DNA of 64,000 bases from Lycium barbarum (taxonomy: Eukaryota; Streptophyta; Magnoliopsida; Solanales; Solanaceae), in NCBI RefSeq assembly GCF_019175385.1, contig NC_083339.1, positions 49,652,282 through 49,716,281 of the forward strand, in the 5' to 3' direction. Below, in pieces: positions 23,354-33,700 of the stretch. Both the position numbers and the translations under genes were made by a program. Under the pieces are notes generated by a model. It had not been told where the DNA came from. It searched no databases and worked only from the letters and a program-made list of their open reading frames with translations. Position 1 is the stretch's first letter. Each line of letters opens with the position of its first letter.

Positions 23354-24554
23354 AATGCCCCCTGCTTCAAGGCTTGTTGAAGTGTCCAACTTGTCGAACT
23401 CGAGAGACTAGGCTTGAAGTACCGATAACCCCTTCATTTTCTTGGGTCGATACATGGCCACATTTGGGCACTTGGTATTACAATCTTTGTAGCCTTTATC
23501 CGCTATGACATCCAGCTTGCCACCCTTAGGAATCAAAATAATTTGCTTGAAACAAGGAAAACCAAGCATTATTAAATTATGTCCACGTAGATCAAACTAA
23601 CATTTTGTTGTACCAGCGGAGTACACTTTGAAAGTAGAAAGTGGCTAATGTTTTCATAGCTTTTTGATGCAGATTGTAATTTCGAAAACAAAATGCTTCA
23701 AATGTGCGTGGCATCCGGTTGTAATTCCCGTTCACCAAGTTATTTACTTTCCATAAGCCTAGACTTTCCATAAATAAGCCTAAACTTTTCATAATTTGCA
23801 TGGTATTTCCTTATTATTTATTAGGGAAACATTGAATTTCCATAAGCCTAGACTTTCCATATATAAAGCCTAAACTTTCCATAAGCTTAAGATTTCCATG
23901 ATTAGATTCCAACTGGAACAAGGATTTATTTGTGTAGTCCATGTAGGAACCTAATTTTGACATCTATAAATACACCCCCTTCTCTTGGTGTTTGAGCGTC
24001 AATTTGAAGTATAGTCGAGCTGGTTCGACCCATCTCTATCAGGTAATTTTCTTCTTTCATATGTATTTTCGTCACTTTCTTCACAGCTCTGCATGTCTGT
24101 GGTAGAAAATTCATATCTCAATGTAGGAACGTCGAAATCATGATCTGCTTGATTTTTCGGAAACTAGACTCGCAGAGATACATCACACGCGGAAACTGCG
24201 ACCAAATTATATCTATATTTGCTCAGATATTGATCGAGAATCAGACCTTGAATTCTGATTCACTAGTTTATTAGTTTTGTGTATCCTGATGAAAAATCTT
24301 ATATCTTGACTTAGGAACATCACAATCACGAACGGTTTGCGGCGTCAGAAAGAAGACTCATAGATCTACGTCATATACGAAAATCACAATCAAATTGCTT
24401 CTATATTGGCTCAGGTATATTTCTTTTAATCAGCCACATAATCTGATTTTGCTTTCTTGGCTTTGGACATGTTCTACGAAACTTACCTGTCCCTTTTATT
24501 TAATTTCTTTTGCAGGTCTTTGGGCGCACTGTACGGATTTAAATTTAAACAAAG
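23354..24554 (+). promoter_or_regulatory. Promoter, 5'-UTR and 5'-UTR intron of the PMD gene
   Basis: After the LTR and purine tract (23354-23372) comes a promoter-like stretch with a good TATA box, TATAAATA, at 23965-23972. Transcription would start near 23995-24005. An intron in the leader is suggested by CAG/GTAATTTTC at 24043 and TTTCTTTTGCAG at 24504-24515. Two copies of the 188-bp repeat unit (starting about 24104 and 24291) lie in that intron. At 23760-23900 the phrase 'aagcctagactttccata' recurs three or four times. The start codon at 24555 is the first ATG of a very long frame. Confidence 0.6.
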
Positions 24555-27258
24555 ATGATGCACTTTCGTGATCGCGATACGCCGCGTCCTTATCTAGAGA
24601 TAGTGAGCGACAAACGAAATTCGAACGCCAAAGTCCTTGCCTTGGAGGTTCAACCTCCAGTGATCAGTGCCTTCTCACTCGACGGAGAGCTTTCTACGCT
24701 TCATCTTGCTGAATGGTATAAAAAGGAGACCAAAGACGTCATGAGAAACTTCTCAGGCAAGGCCACTGTTATGGACGTCCCTCTGTTGAAGTCCGCAATT
24801 CATCGAGAAGTCGCGCCCACCGAATCTTCTCATCCCAATGGATGTTTCAACAACTGGAGTGTCCCGCCTTCTGGTTTTGGCAAATTTTGCTACACACCCA
24901 GCTACTGGGAGTGGGTGGAAGATGTGCTTCCTCGCTATAAGGAAGTCTTGGAGCGTGTCAAAGTTTACGATGCCATCTACGCTTCTTTGTTTACATATGA
25001 TTACGATGACAACGTACTGCATGCTTTTTGTGAGCTTTGGCGTCCGTCCACCAATACGCTTTCCACTTTCGTCGGGGAGATGTCTATCTCGCTTTGGGAC
25101 TTACGAACAATTGCAGGACTTCCCATTCATGGATCTTTTTATGATGAAGTTGTTCCTTTAGCGAAAGAATTGACACAAATGGACAATCAGGGGAAACCAT
25201 GGCTCCCCAAGAGCTGGCTATACTTGTTTTCAGCCTTTTACAAACTTGCCGAAGGTGGCCGTCATGAGGTGTCCATCCATGATTGGGTGAGATTTTGGTT
25301 TAGAGGACCAAGTAGGTACGCCGAGCCTCCGCAAAAGGCGTCAAAGGGTCGTGCAACGAAGCCAAGATTGAATCACAATCCTTCCGGGCATATTGACATG
25401 AATTACTTACCACGAACCGATGAGGAGCATGCCCCCTTCGTCGAGCTAGGAGTGGAAGATTCACTTAGAGATGAGACAAATTTGTCGGCTTTCCTAACAT
25501 GTTGGCTCTGCAAGTTTGTTCTCCCCCATAAGAAAATTGACTATGTGCGTGCTAGCGTTCTTAAAGTGGTGAGCTTGATGGCTCATGGAGAGAAATTCTC
25601 TTTTGCAGTCCCAGTCCTTGCGAGCATATATCGTGGCTTGAGAGAGATCTCTATTTCTCCAGACTTGAAGCAGGGGAATATAATTTTCCCCATACACTAT
25701 GTATATGGCTGGCTAGGAGAATATTTTAAGACCCATCATCGTGACAATCACTCACATCGGAGTATACGTTTATGCAAGATTTGTGGCGAGAAGATGGCCA
25801 AATACTTCAATTTGTCTGACGCCCGAAAGTTATTTCAACAAGATGATGCCCGCCACCTCCATCATTTGGCGTTGCTACAAGGTAGGGAATTATACTTCAC
25901 CGATACTGGCGATCTCTCAGATTCATGGAACGATACTATCATAAGCCTTCGTTCGAGTTATGTTACACTTAGGCATGATGCGGATCTCATCGTGGAGTCC
26001 TATAGTCCTTATAGGTTTAGCAGACAATTTGGTTTTTGTCAAGACATCCCTGGAGACCTCATGGAGCGACCATACGATGGCACATTGCTAACACTAGCAC
26101 AACTTTGGAATTCTTCAATTCGCCTTGGAACCTCTTCAAAAGTCATAATTTCGGTGCGCCTATCAGAAGGTAGTTCGCCTTTAATGACTCGTGAGTACCT
26201 GGAATGGTGGCTAGCCAATCGGACAAATCCATCAGAAATGAGTCCTCGAATTATTTCACAAAAATCAAAGCAAGATCATACACCTATGTTGTCCAAAAGA
26301 GGTCCGACTCGAATGAAAGAAAAATCGCATCCTTCTTCCAAGTCCGAGGTGCAAATTAATGATACTCCGCAAGCTCATGAAACTTCTTCTAAATCCAAAA
26401 CCTTGAAGCATGTTGAAATCCCTATGGAAAAAGGAGTTAAACGCGTCCGACTAGTCTCCAAGACAAGTGCTACGGCTCCTAAGGTGACCAACAATACTTC
26501 CAAAAGAAGGGTTCCTTCGAGTTCATTGGACAAGGGCGCCAAAGAAACATCAAGTCTCGCACCACCTTGCAACAAAAAGTCTCACCCTTCCTCTCTTCCT
26601 ATCGATGTTGGAAATACCATCGCATCCTCTAGTTCGACGGAGAGTAATACAAGTGGAGATCGACATTGGAATCGTTTAGAAAGGAAATCGAAGGAGTCCG
26701 ACGATCACCATAATGAATTCGCTGATTTGGACGCTATTAGCATTGGATCTGATATCCATCTGGATGGGGATCCAAACTCGATGATGGGCTTGGAAGAAGT
26801 AGTAGAACAAGTAATATTTCTTCTCTCCATATTTTCTGCATTTACACTTCTTTTTTTTAAATCTGATTTTTTTTTTTGTTTTGTAGTTAGGTTTCCAGAA
26901 ACTAGACGCGATGAATGCGGCTGAAGTTGTCGTTGATCAGATTACACATCCGAAGACCTTCAGACCTTCCTCACAGCCATTGCAACCTAGCGTGTCGAGC
27001 TTTGATCCACAAGGGACTATTTTCCGCTTCAAATCAACCTTCGTCTCTGAGATATGGGGTGCATTGTGCGGATGGATAACACAATTTTCTTTAGGTTCCT
27101 TAGACAGCTTTATGGTGTTGGAGGCAAGTATTGCTTCGACTCTTGAGGAACTTAGGAAAATCAATATTATCGATGTTTCTGCTTTGGAGGGTCTTGTCGA
27201 GAACTTCTTCAAGGCGTATGCAGAGTATGACTCTTTGAAATCGTCGAAGATGACTTAA
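24555..27258 (+). CDS. Plant mobile domain (PMD) protein, two coding exons
   Basis: Exon 1 is 24555-26810 (752 codons). A 76-bp intron with GTAATATTTC donor and TTTTGTAG acceptor (26811-26886) joins in phase 0 to 26887-27258 (123 codons plus TAA), giving about 875 residues. Residues about 35-540 match the PMD/aminotransferase-like family: LDGELSTLHLAEWYKKETKD, PPSGFGKFCYTPSYWEWVED, EMSISLWDLRTIAGLPIHGS, LTCWLCKFVLPHKK. Residues 545-750 are a basic, serine-rich linker. PMD proteins such as Arabidopsis MAIN and MAIL1 act in the nucleus in silencing and development, and PMD is also frequent in transposons. Here it lies antisense inside a gag-only retroelement. The frame is remarkably intact. A TAA at 27256 precedes a further open coiled-coil stretch. 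Confidence 0.85.
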
Positions 27259-27639
27259 GAATTACACCAAGAATCACTTTCAGATGCACAACGACGCCTC
27301 GATGATGCTAAACAAGAACATGGAAAGCTAGATGGGTCCATGAAGGAGCTTCAAGCAAATCTTGCGAATGTGGAGAAAGACTTAGCAGTCTTGAACTCTA
27401 GGAAGGAGAAGATTATCGCATTCCTTGACAAACACCAAGAGGAGTTGTCCAAAAATCAAAAGAAAATCACCATTACAGAGGGCGAGATTCATACTATTGA
27501 AGCTAATCATGTGTTGTCTGATGAAGAAGCAGAGAGACTATACAAACTTGAAGAGGCGGTTGAGAAGAGTCGTCAACAAATCCTATGCTTCAAGCCTTTT
27601 CCGTTACTTAGATTCTTGCTTAGGATTTTTACTTTTTAA
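27259..27639 (+). pseudogene. Coiled-coil C-terminal extension of the PMD protein behind one stop
   Basis: The frame of exon 2 continues in register directly after the TAA at 27256-27258 to a TAA at 27637-27639. It reads ELHQESLSDAQRRLDDAKQE, then LQANLANVEKDLAVLNSRKE, and LSDEEAERLYKLEEAVEKSR, with strong heptads. Its likely original state is one protein of about 1000 residues with a C-terminal coiled coil, truncated by a single nonsense change. Alternatively it is an independent small ORF from the ATG at 27340. The last 17 codons (CFKPFPLLRFLL...) look like read-through into non-coding sequence. Confidence 0.6.
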
Positions 27640-27785
27640 TTGCTTATTATGATGTAGTGACATTTCCTTCTTGAAGCAATAAAAGTAGTCGCCTTTATTT
27701 CAACATGAATCATTTCGTCTTGTGATTTGGATCAATTTTCTCTCCCCCTTTTTTTGAAGATAACTGAAGAATCTTTTTTCTCTCT

Positions 27786-28620
27786 CGAAATTTAGCTCGA
27801 ATTCTGCCTTGCTCAACCCTTCAGATTTGTGCTTTGGTAGTAGAAAATTCATAACTCGGAGTACGAGCGTTGGAATCACAATATTCCAATTTATATGGAA
27901 AGATGACTCATTGATCTACAATATACATAAAAAAATCACGGCCAAATTCCTTCTAGATTTGTACAGATAATTCTCCAAAGTAAGCTTAGATTCTGCCTTG
28001 TTCGACTTTTCAGCTTCGCGCTTCGGTGGGAGAAAATTCATAACTCGGAGTACGAGCGTTGGAATCATAAGATTCAAATTTATATGGAAAGAGGACTCAT
28101 TGATATACAATATATATAAAAATCACGGCCAAATTCCTTTTATATTTGTACAGATAATTCTCCAAATTTCAACTCCGATGCTGCCTTGTTCTATTTTTCA
28201 GCTTTGCGCTTCGGTGGGAGAAAATTCATAACTCGGGGTACAAGTGCCGAAATGACGAGATTCCAATTTCTATGGAAAGAGGACTCATTGATCTACAATA
28301 TATATAATAATCACGGCCAAATTCATTTTATATTTGTACAGAATTCTCCAAATTTCAACTCCGATGCTGCCTTGTTCTATGTTTTTCAGCTTTGCGCTTC
28401 GGTGGGAGAAAATTCATAACTCGGGGTACGAGTGCCGAAATGATGAGATTCCAATTTTGTTGGAAAGACGAATCATTGAACTACAATATTTATAAAAATG
28501 ACAGCCAAATGCTTTCTACATCTGTACAGATAATTCTCCAAGTTCAGCTTAGAATCTATCTTGTTCGACTCTTCAGCTTTGCGCATTTGTGGTAAAAGAA
28601 ATCTCAACTCGTCATAGGAG
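27786..28620. repeat. 188-bp tandem repeat, four copies plus a partial one
   Basis: The phrase gagaaaattcataactcggg/a recurs at about 27842, 28030, 28218 and 28406, with a decayed copy near 28595, a period of about 188 bp. Each unit runs through ggaaagaggactcattgatc and cacggccaaattcctt to gtacagataattctccaa. Short ORFs over it repeat the same peptide and are artefacts. Related units occur in the 5'-UTR intron at 24104 and 24291. Confidence 0.8.
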
Positions 28621-29330
28621 CGAGATTCTAGCTTTGGCGAGCGACTACTTGAAGCATCCATCAGAATTTTTAGTGGCATCATTGTTTGAAGAAATAATGC
28701 CGACTTGATAGAACCGTTTAAAACAAACTGCAATCATCTTCGGCTTCAACTGCAATCATGAATAGCTTAGATACTTTGTATGGGATGTTGTATAGATATT
28801 TTCATCCTTTCTTTCAAATCATTGATGTATCAAATTCTTTCAAGCATGAACTTATAAAATGTTCTCACTTGCTGTGAATTGTCTTCTTCTTTCCAGTTAT
28901 GTTTGTCTCCTCGCTGAAACAGGTCAAGCGTCGATCACATATCGCTGTGCTATATATGTGTATATATATGTTTTTTTTATTTCATGCGACTGAACTTAGA
29001 ATAATACTCTAAGCACCTACGTACCTCGGTAAAGAGGATCAAGTCATATCGTAGTTCAGAAAAAAAAAAAGGATTTTTTTATGCGACTAAACTTAGAATG
29101 AAACTCTAAGCGCCTACATACCTCGGTGAAGAGGATCAAGTCATTTCGTAGTTCCGAAAAAAGAAGAGTTTTTTTTTTTTGGTCCTAACTTTTGCCTAGG
29201 CCGCCCCTTTCGAGGTTTTCAACCTAGCGAACATTTTTTGTTTGTCCTAAATTTTGCCTAGGCCGCCTCTTTCGAGGTTTTCAACCTAGCAGACATTTTT
29301 TTGTTTGGGGCCGTACACAGTTTAAACTCA
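28621..29330. repeat. Non-coding region with two short tandem duplications
   Basis: A unit of about 100 bp containing cgactgaacttagaataata...cctcggtaaagaggatcaag occurs twice (about 28987-29155). A unit of about 75 bp containing ttttgcctaggccgcccctt...ggttttcaacctagc occurs twice (about 29190-29310). Similar 'cctcggtgaagaggatcaag' text is known from Tat-group LTR elements. No coding sequence is seen. Confidence 0.6.
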
Positions 29331-29339
29331 TGCGAGCCA

Positions 29340-30795
29340 GGAGTATTCAACTTTGAAGATTTAGCTCGTTTTCATGGAGCTTTTGCAGCTTCAAGACTAT
29401 GCTCGATTTTGAAGAGCTTTGTAACTTGAGAATTTAGCTCAAATTTGAATAGCTTTGCAACTTGAAGATTTGGCTCAAATTTGAAGAGCTTTGCAACTTC
29501 AAGATTCGGCTAAAATTTGGAGAGCTTTGCAACTTGAAGATTTGGCTTGTATTCGAAGATCTTCGCCACTTGAAGACTCGGCTCATATTTGAAGAGCTTT
29601 GCAACTTGAAGATTCGGCTGAAATTTGAAGAGCTTTGCAACTTGAATATTCGGCTCGTATTTGAAGATCTTCGCAACTTGAAGACTCGGCTCGTATTTGA
29701 AGAGCTCCAAAACTTGAAGATTTGGCTCATCTTTGAACAACTCAGTGACTTGAACATTTAGCTAGAATTTGAAGAGCTTTGAAACTTGAAGACTTGGCCT
29801 GAATATGAGGAGCTCGAAAACTTGAAGATTTGGCTCATATTTGAACAACTCAGTGACTTGAACATTTAGCTAGAATTTGAAGAGATTTGAAACTTGAAGA
29901 CTTGGCCTGAATCTTGGCCTGAATGTGAGGAGCTCGAAAACTTGAAGATTTGGCTTATATTTGAACAACTCAGTGACTTGAACATTTAGCTAGAATTTGA
30001 AGAGCTTTGAAACTTGAAGACTTGGCTTGAATTTGAGGAGTGTCACAACTTGTGGATTTAGCTCGAATTTGAGGAGCTTCTTGATATGAAGGTTTAGCTT
30101 GAATTTAAAGAGCTTCACGACTGTAGATTTAGCTCGAATTTGATGAGCTTTACAACTTGAGGATTTAGCCTGAATTTGAAGGCTTGTGACATACAGTTTA
30201 GACTCTTGTGTCAAGGAGTATTTCAACTTACAGTTTATGCTCATGCATTAAGGAGCATTTCAACTTGCAGTTTAGGCTCTTGAGTCGAGGAGCGTTTCAA
30301 CTTGCAGTTTAGGCTCTTGTGTCGAGGAGCGTTTCAACTTTGCAGTTTAGGCTCATGCGTCGAGGAGCGTTTCAACTTGCAGTTTAGGCTCTTGCGTCGA
30401 GGAGCATTTCAACTTGCAGTTTAGGCTCTTGCGTCGAGGAGCGTTTCAACTTGCAGTTTAGGCTCTTGTGTCGAGGAGCGTGCGTTGAGGAGCGTTTCAA
30501 CTTGCAGTTTAGGCTCTTGCGTTGAGGACCGTTTCAACTTGCAGTTTAGGCTCTTGCGTCGAGGAGCGTTTCAACTTGCAGTTTAGGCTCTTGCGTCGAG
30601 GAGCGTTTCAACTTGCAGTTTAGGCTCTTGCGTCGAGGAGCGTTTCAACTTGCAGTTTAGGCTCTTGCGTCGAGGAGCGTTTAAAATTGCAGTTTAGGCT
30701 CTTGCGTCGAGGAGCGTTTCAACTTGCAGTTTAGCCTCTTGCGTCGAGGAACGTTTCAACTTGCAGTTTAGGCTCTTGCGTTGAGGAGCGCTATA
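29340..30795. repeat. 36/37-bp minisatellite, roughly 35-40 degenerate units
   Basis: The first half (about 29400-30180) repeats aacttgaagatttggctcaa atttgaagagctttgc (36 bp). The second half (about 30220-30795) repeats aacttgcagtttaggctctt gcgtcgaggagcgtttc (37 bp). The units share aacttg.ag.tt.ggctc and gaggagc.tt, so one probably evolved from the other. The second block is very homogeneous. Leucine/serine/lysine-rich ORFs on both strands are translations of the unit. The array starts at the 3' end of gag. Confidence 0.85.
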
Positions 30796-33700
30796 ACATA
30801 CATGGACTCCTCTATTTCATCTTCAGATTCAAACTTTCCCCCACTATGGAAGTCTTCTATATCTTCATCTTCGTGAGGTTCACGGACAGGCAACAATTGA
30901 TCTCCACTTGTATCAATGCTTAATTCCATATCATGCGCACGAATTGCCAACTCTTCAAATGTTTTGGGCTTTATTCCTTGCAAGATGTAATGAAGACCCC
31001 AATGCATACCTTGGATGCACATTTCGATCCCAGAAGTTTCACTAAGGCGATCTTTGCAGTTAAGGCTCAAGCTTCTCCAGCGATTGATGAAGTCAACAAC
31101 TTTCTCACCCTTTGTTTGGCGGGAATTTGTAAGCTCTATCACGCTCACAACGCGCCTTGTGCTGTAGAAGCGGTTAAGAAATTCTTGCTCTAGTTGCTCC
31201 CACCTATCAATAGAACTAGGTTCGAGGTCTATGTACCAATCAAAGGCATTCCCTTTGAGGAATCGAACAAATTGCTTGACAAGGTAATCACCATATGTTC
31301 CAGCATTATTGCAAGTTTCAACAAAGTGTGCTATGTGTTGTTTCGGATTCCTTTTGCCGTCGAATTGCTGCAACTTAGGAGGTTGATAGCTAGCAGGCAT
31401 CTTCAACTTATCAATCCTTCGCGTATAAGGCTTTGCATATGTAAGAGAAGATTTGGGTGCGGGCTCAAATTTATCCTTAACAGCCTCCATGATGAAGTCA
31501 TTCAACTGGCCAGCGGGAATCAGACCTTTGGCGGGGACTTGGACCTTCTTGATCGTTGTTGCTTGTTTTGCGGAGGACTCTTCTTCCTCTTGTGTTTCAT
31601 GAAGCCGAAGGATAGCTTGGGTAGACTCTCCTTCGGCCATGCTCTCCAATTTTTTTGTTAACTTGGTGATTTTAGCATCTTGATCTTTAACATACCTTGA
31701 TAGGCCTTCAACTGCTTTCGTCAAATTTTCAAGTTGTTCTTCTATGGTTGAACCATTAGTCATCATTGCATGCGCCACCATCGTAGGTGATGGAGAAGAA
31801 CATGGATTTTCGCTAACATATGATGCGAACATGTTATGCGGAGTAGATCTAGTGCTTAAGACATCATCATCGGCTTGCATGAAGGATTTCTTGGACTTAG
31901 ATAAACTAAGTTCGGAAAGAACCCTCTCTACCATTTTGGCAACATCCTTCTCTTTTTGTGTGGTGTTTGCGGGAGATCTCACGCCTTTTGAAGAAGAACC
32001 AAAGACGACAGCAGATTCAGATTGTGCTTGCGGAGCTCGTTCTCCTAGCAATTTGGCTTGGTTGACGGGTCCGATGCTCCCTGTTGACACCCAATTTTGT
32101 CCCGCCTCTCCTCCGAAATACCTATTTACGCTTCTAATATTTTTTGGAAAATTAAAAAATATATTTATATTTTACTATAATTATTTGCCTCTTATCAATA
32201 CCGGCGTTTCATTATTCTATTACAGTTACTAGCTATTATTATTATTATTATTATTATTCACAATTTTTATCATTTCGGCATTTTACCAGCTTATGCACAC
32301 GCATCGCATGTATCCTCGCGTAATTTAATAATAGCATTTACTTACTGTTGAATTTCAAAAATATTATCGCACGACTATTACGGCGTCATTTTATTTTCAT
32401 CTAAATACTAATAAATACATACTTTATATTAGGGAATATTTTAGCACATTCAGTATTTGATTAATTTAAAAGGGGTCTCTTATGTAAATTTAGAAGCCAA
32501 ACTACTTCTTCCATCCAGCCCAATATTTTAAAACAACCAGCCCAAATCAGTTAACCCATTATTTTCATCCGCCCAGCCCACATGTTCAGCCAATTCAGCC
32601 CAAAAGAAAATTGACCCAGTCCATTAACCCACAACCCGGCCCATTTCAGTTTAACAAAAGAGATGAAACCCTAGGGGTTTCATCTCTTCTTCATCGCCGC
32701 TTCCCCCTCCCCGCTCCCTTCTCTCTCTTTCTCCTTCATCATCTTCACCCCCTACCACCGCCGCCTACACCCCGCTCCCACTTCCCTCTGTTCCCTACTT
32801 TCCCCTGTTCCCCGCTCCTCTCTCTCTTCTTGTCAAACGAAAACCCTAAAATTTCCCTATAAGTACTGACTTTCTGATCCATTTTGAGGGGAGTGTTTTT
32901 TGTGGGATGGAAAAAATTCCGGAAGAATCAAGGCTTAGGAATCACAAAATCCCTTACAAAAGAGGTTTTTAATCGCAGAAACCCCCTAGAAATTAAAGTT
33001 AAAAAAAAAAAAAACCCCAAAGTTTCCAAAAAAATGTCAAATTTGCAGTGGTTGTGGTAATTCAAAATATCGAGTTGAAATACTAAAACAATTTTTTTTT
33101 TCGTTTCTCTGTTATGGTGGTGAATTCGAGTCTCGCAAGCTCGGATTTGGTAGTGTTCGAGTGTGAATCGAAGACCCGCACCCGTTCGCTGCACTCGGAA
33201 AAGGTAAACAACTTCCCTTTTAGTTGGTTTAGTTTCAGTTTTGTATTTGACAAGTGTTTGTGTGTCCATACATGTTAGTTGTCACAGTTGGTTTATTTTC
33301 AGTTTAGTAGCATGGTAGTCTTAGGTGTGTTCGTATTTAGTTAGTTTAGTTTCAGTTTAATTGTTAAGATATCTAAAGGTTCATGTTTTATTCAGGGTTT
33401 AATTTCCAGTTCAGTAGTTAACAGAGTTTAGTTGTTTATGTCTCAATTCAATCCAGTTAATTTCAGTATTTAGGTGCTCGTAAGAGTTTATCCGAAGATG
33501 ATTATACCAACTAGTGATAACAATGTGAAAAGTTAAATTGCCGCACGATCCTATATGCTTAAATATCAATTTAAAGTAGGATCCAAATTATCTAGATCGG
33601 GTCTGATAGCTTTTAAAGTATTTATTACGAATATGCAGATGAAGATGTTTGAATTTGGGTTATGTGTCAGTATGGTAAACTTTCTGAGCTTAAATATGAA

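Noticed and set aside
27998..28595. Three similar ORFs suggesting a small gene family
   Set aside because: They are successive copies of the 188-bp non-coding repeat.
29434..30244. ORFs on both strands giving a regular leucine/serine/phenylalanine repeat protein
   Set aside because: The 36-bp unit is a multiple of three, so all frames without a stop in the unit stay open. There is no start context or promoter, and both strands are open alike.
27786..30795. CRISPR-like array because of regular repeats
   Set aside because: A eukaryotic genome with tandem units and no distinct spacers. It is a minisatellite and a 188-bp tandem repeat.
30933..32232. Plus-strand ORFs opposite the Ty3-type gag
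   Set aside because: Antisense shadows of gag; no domain, and gag has clear family motifs.
32611..32862. Proline/leucine-rich ORF as a signal peptide protein
   Set aside because: It covers the CT-rich stretch of the solo LTR, upstream of a TATA-like box, and has no domain.
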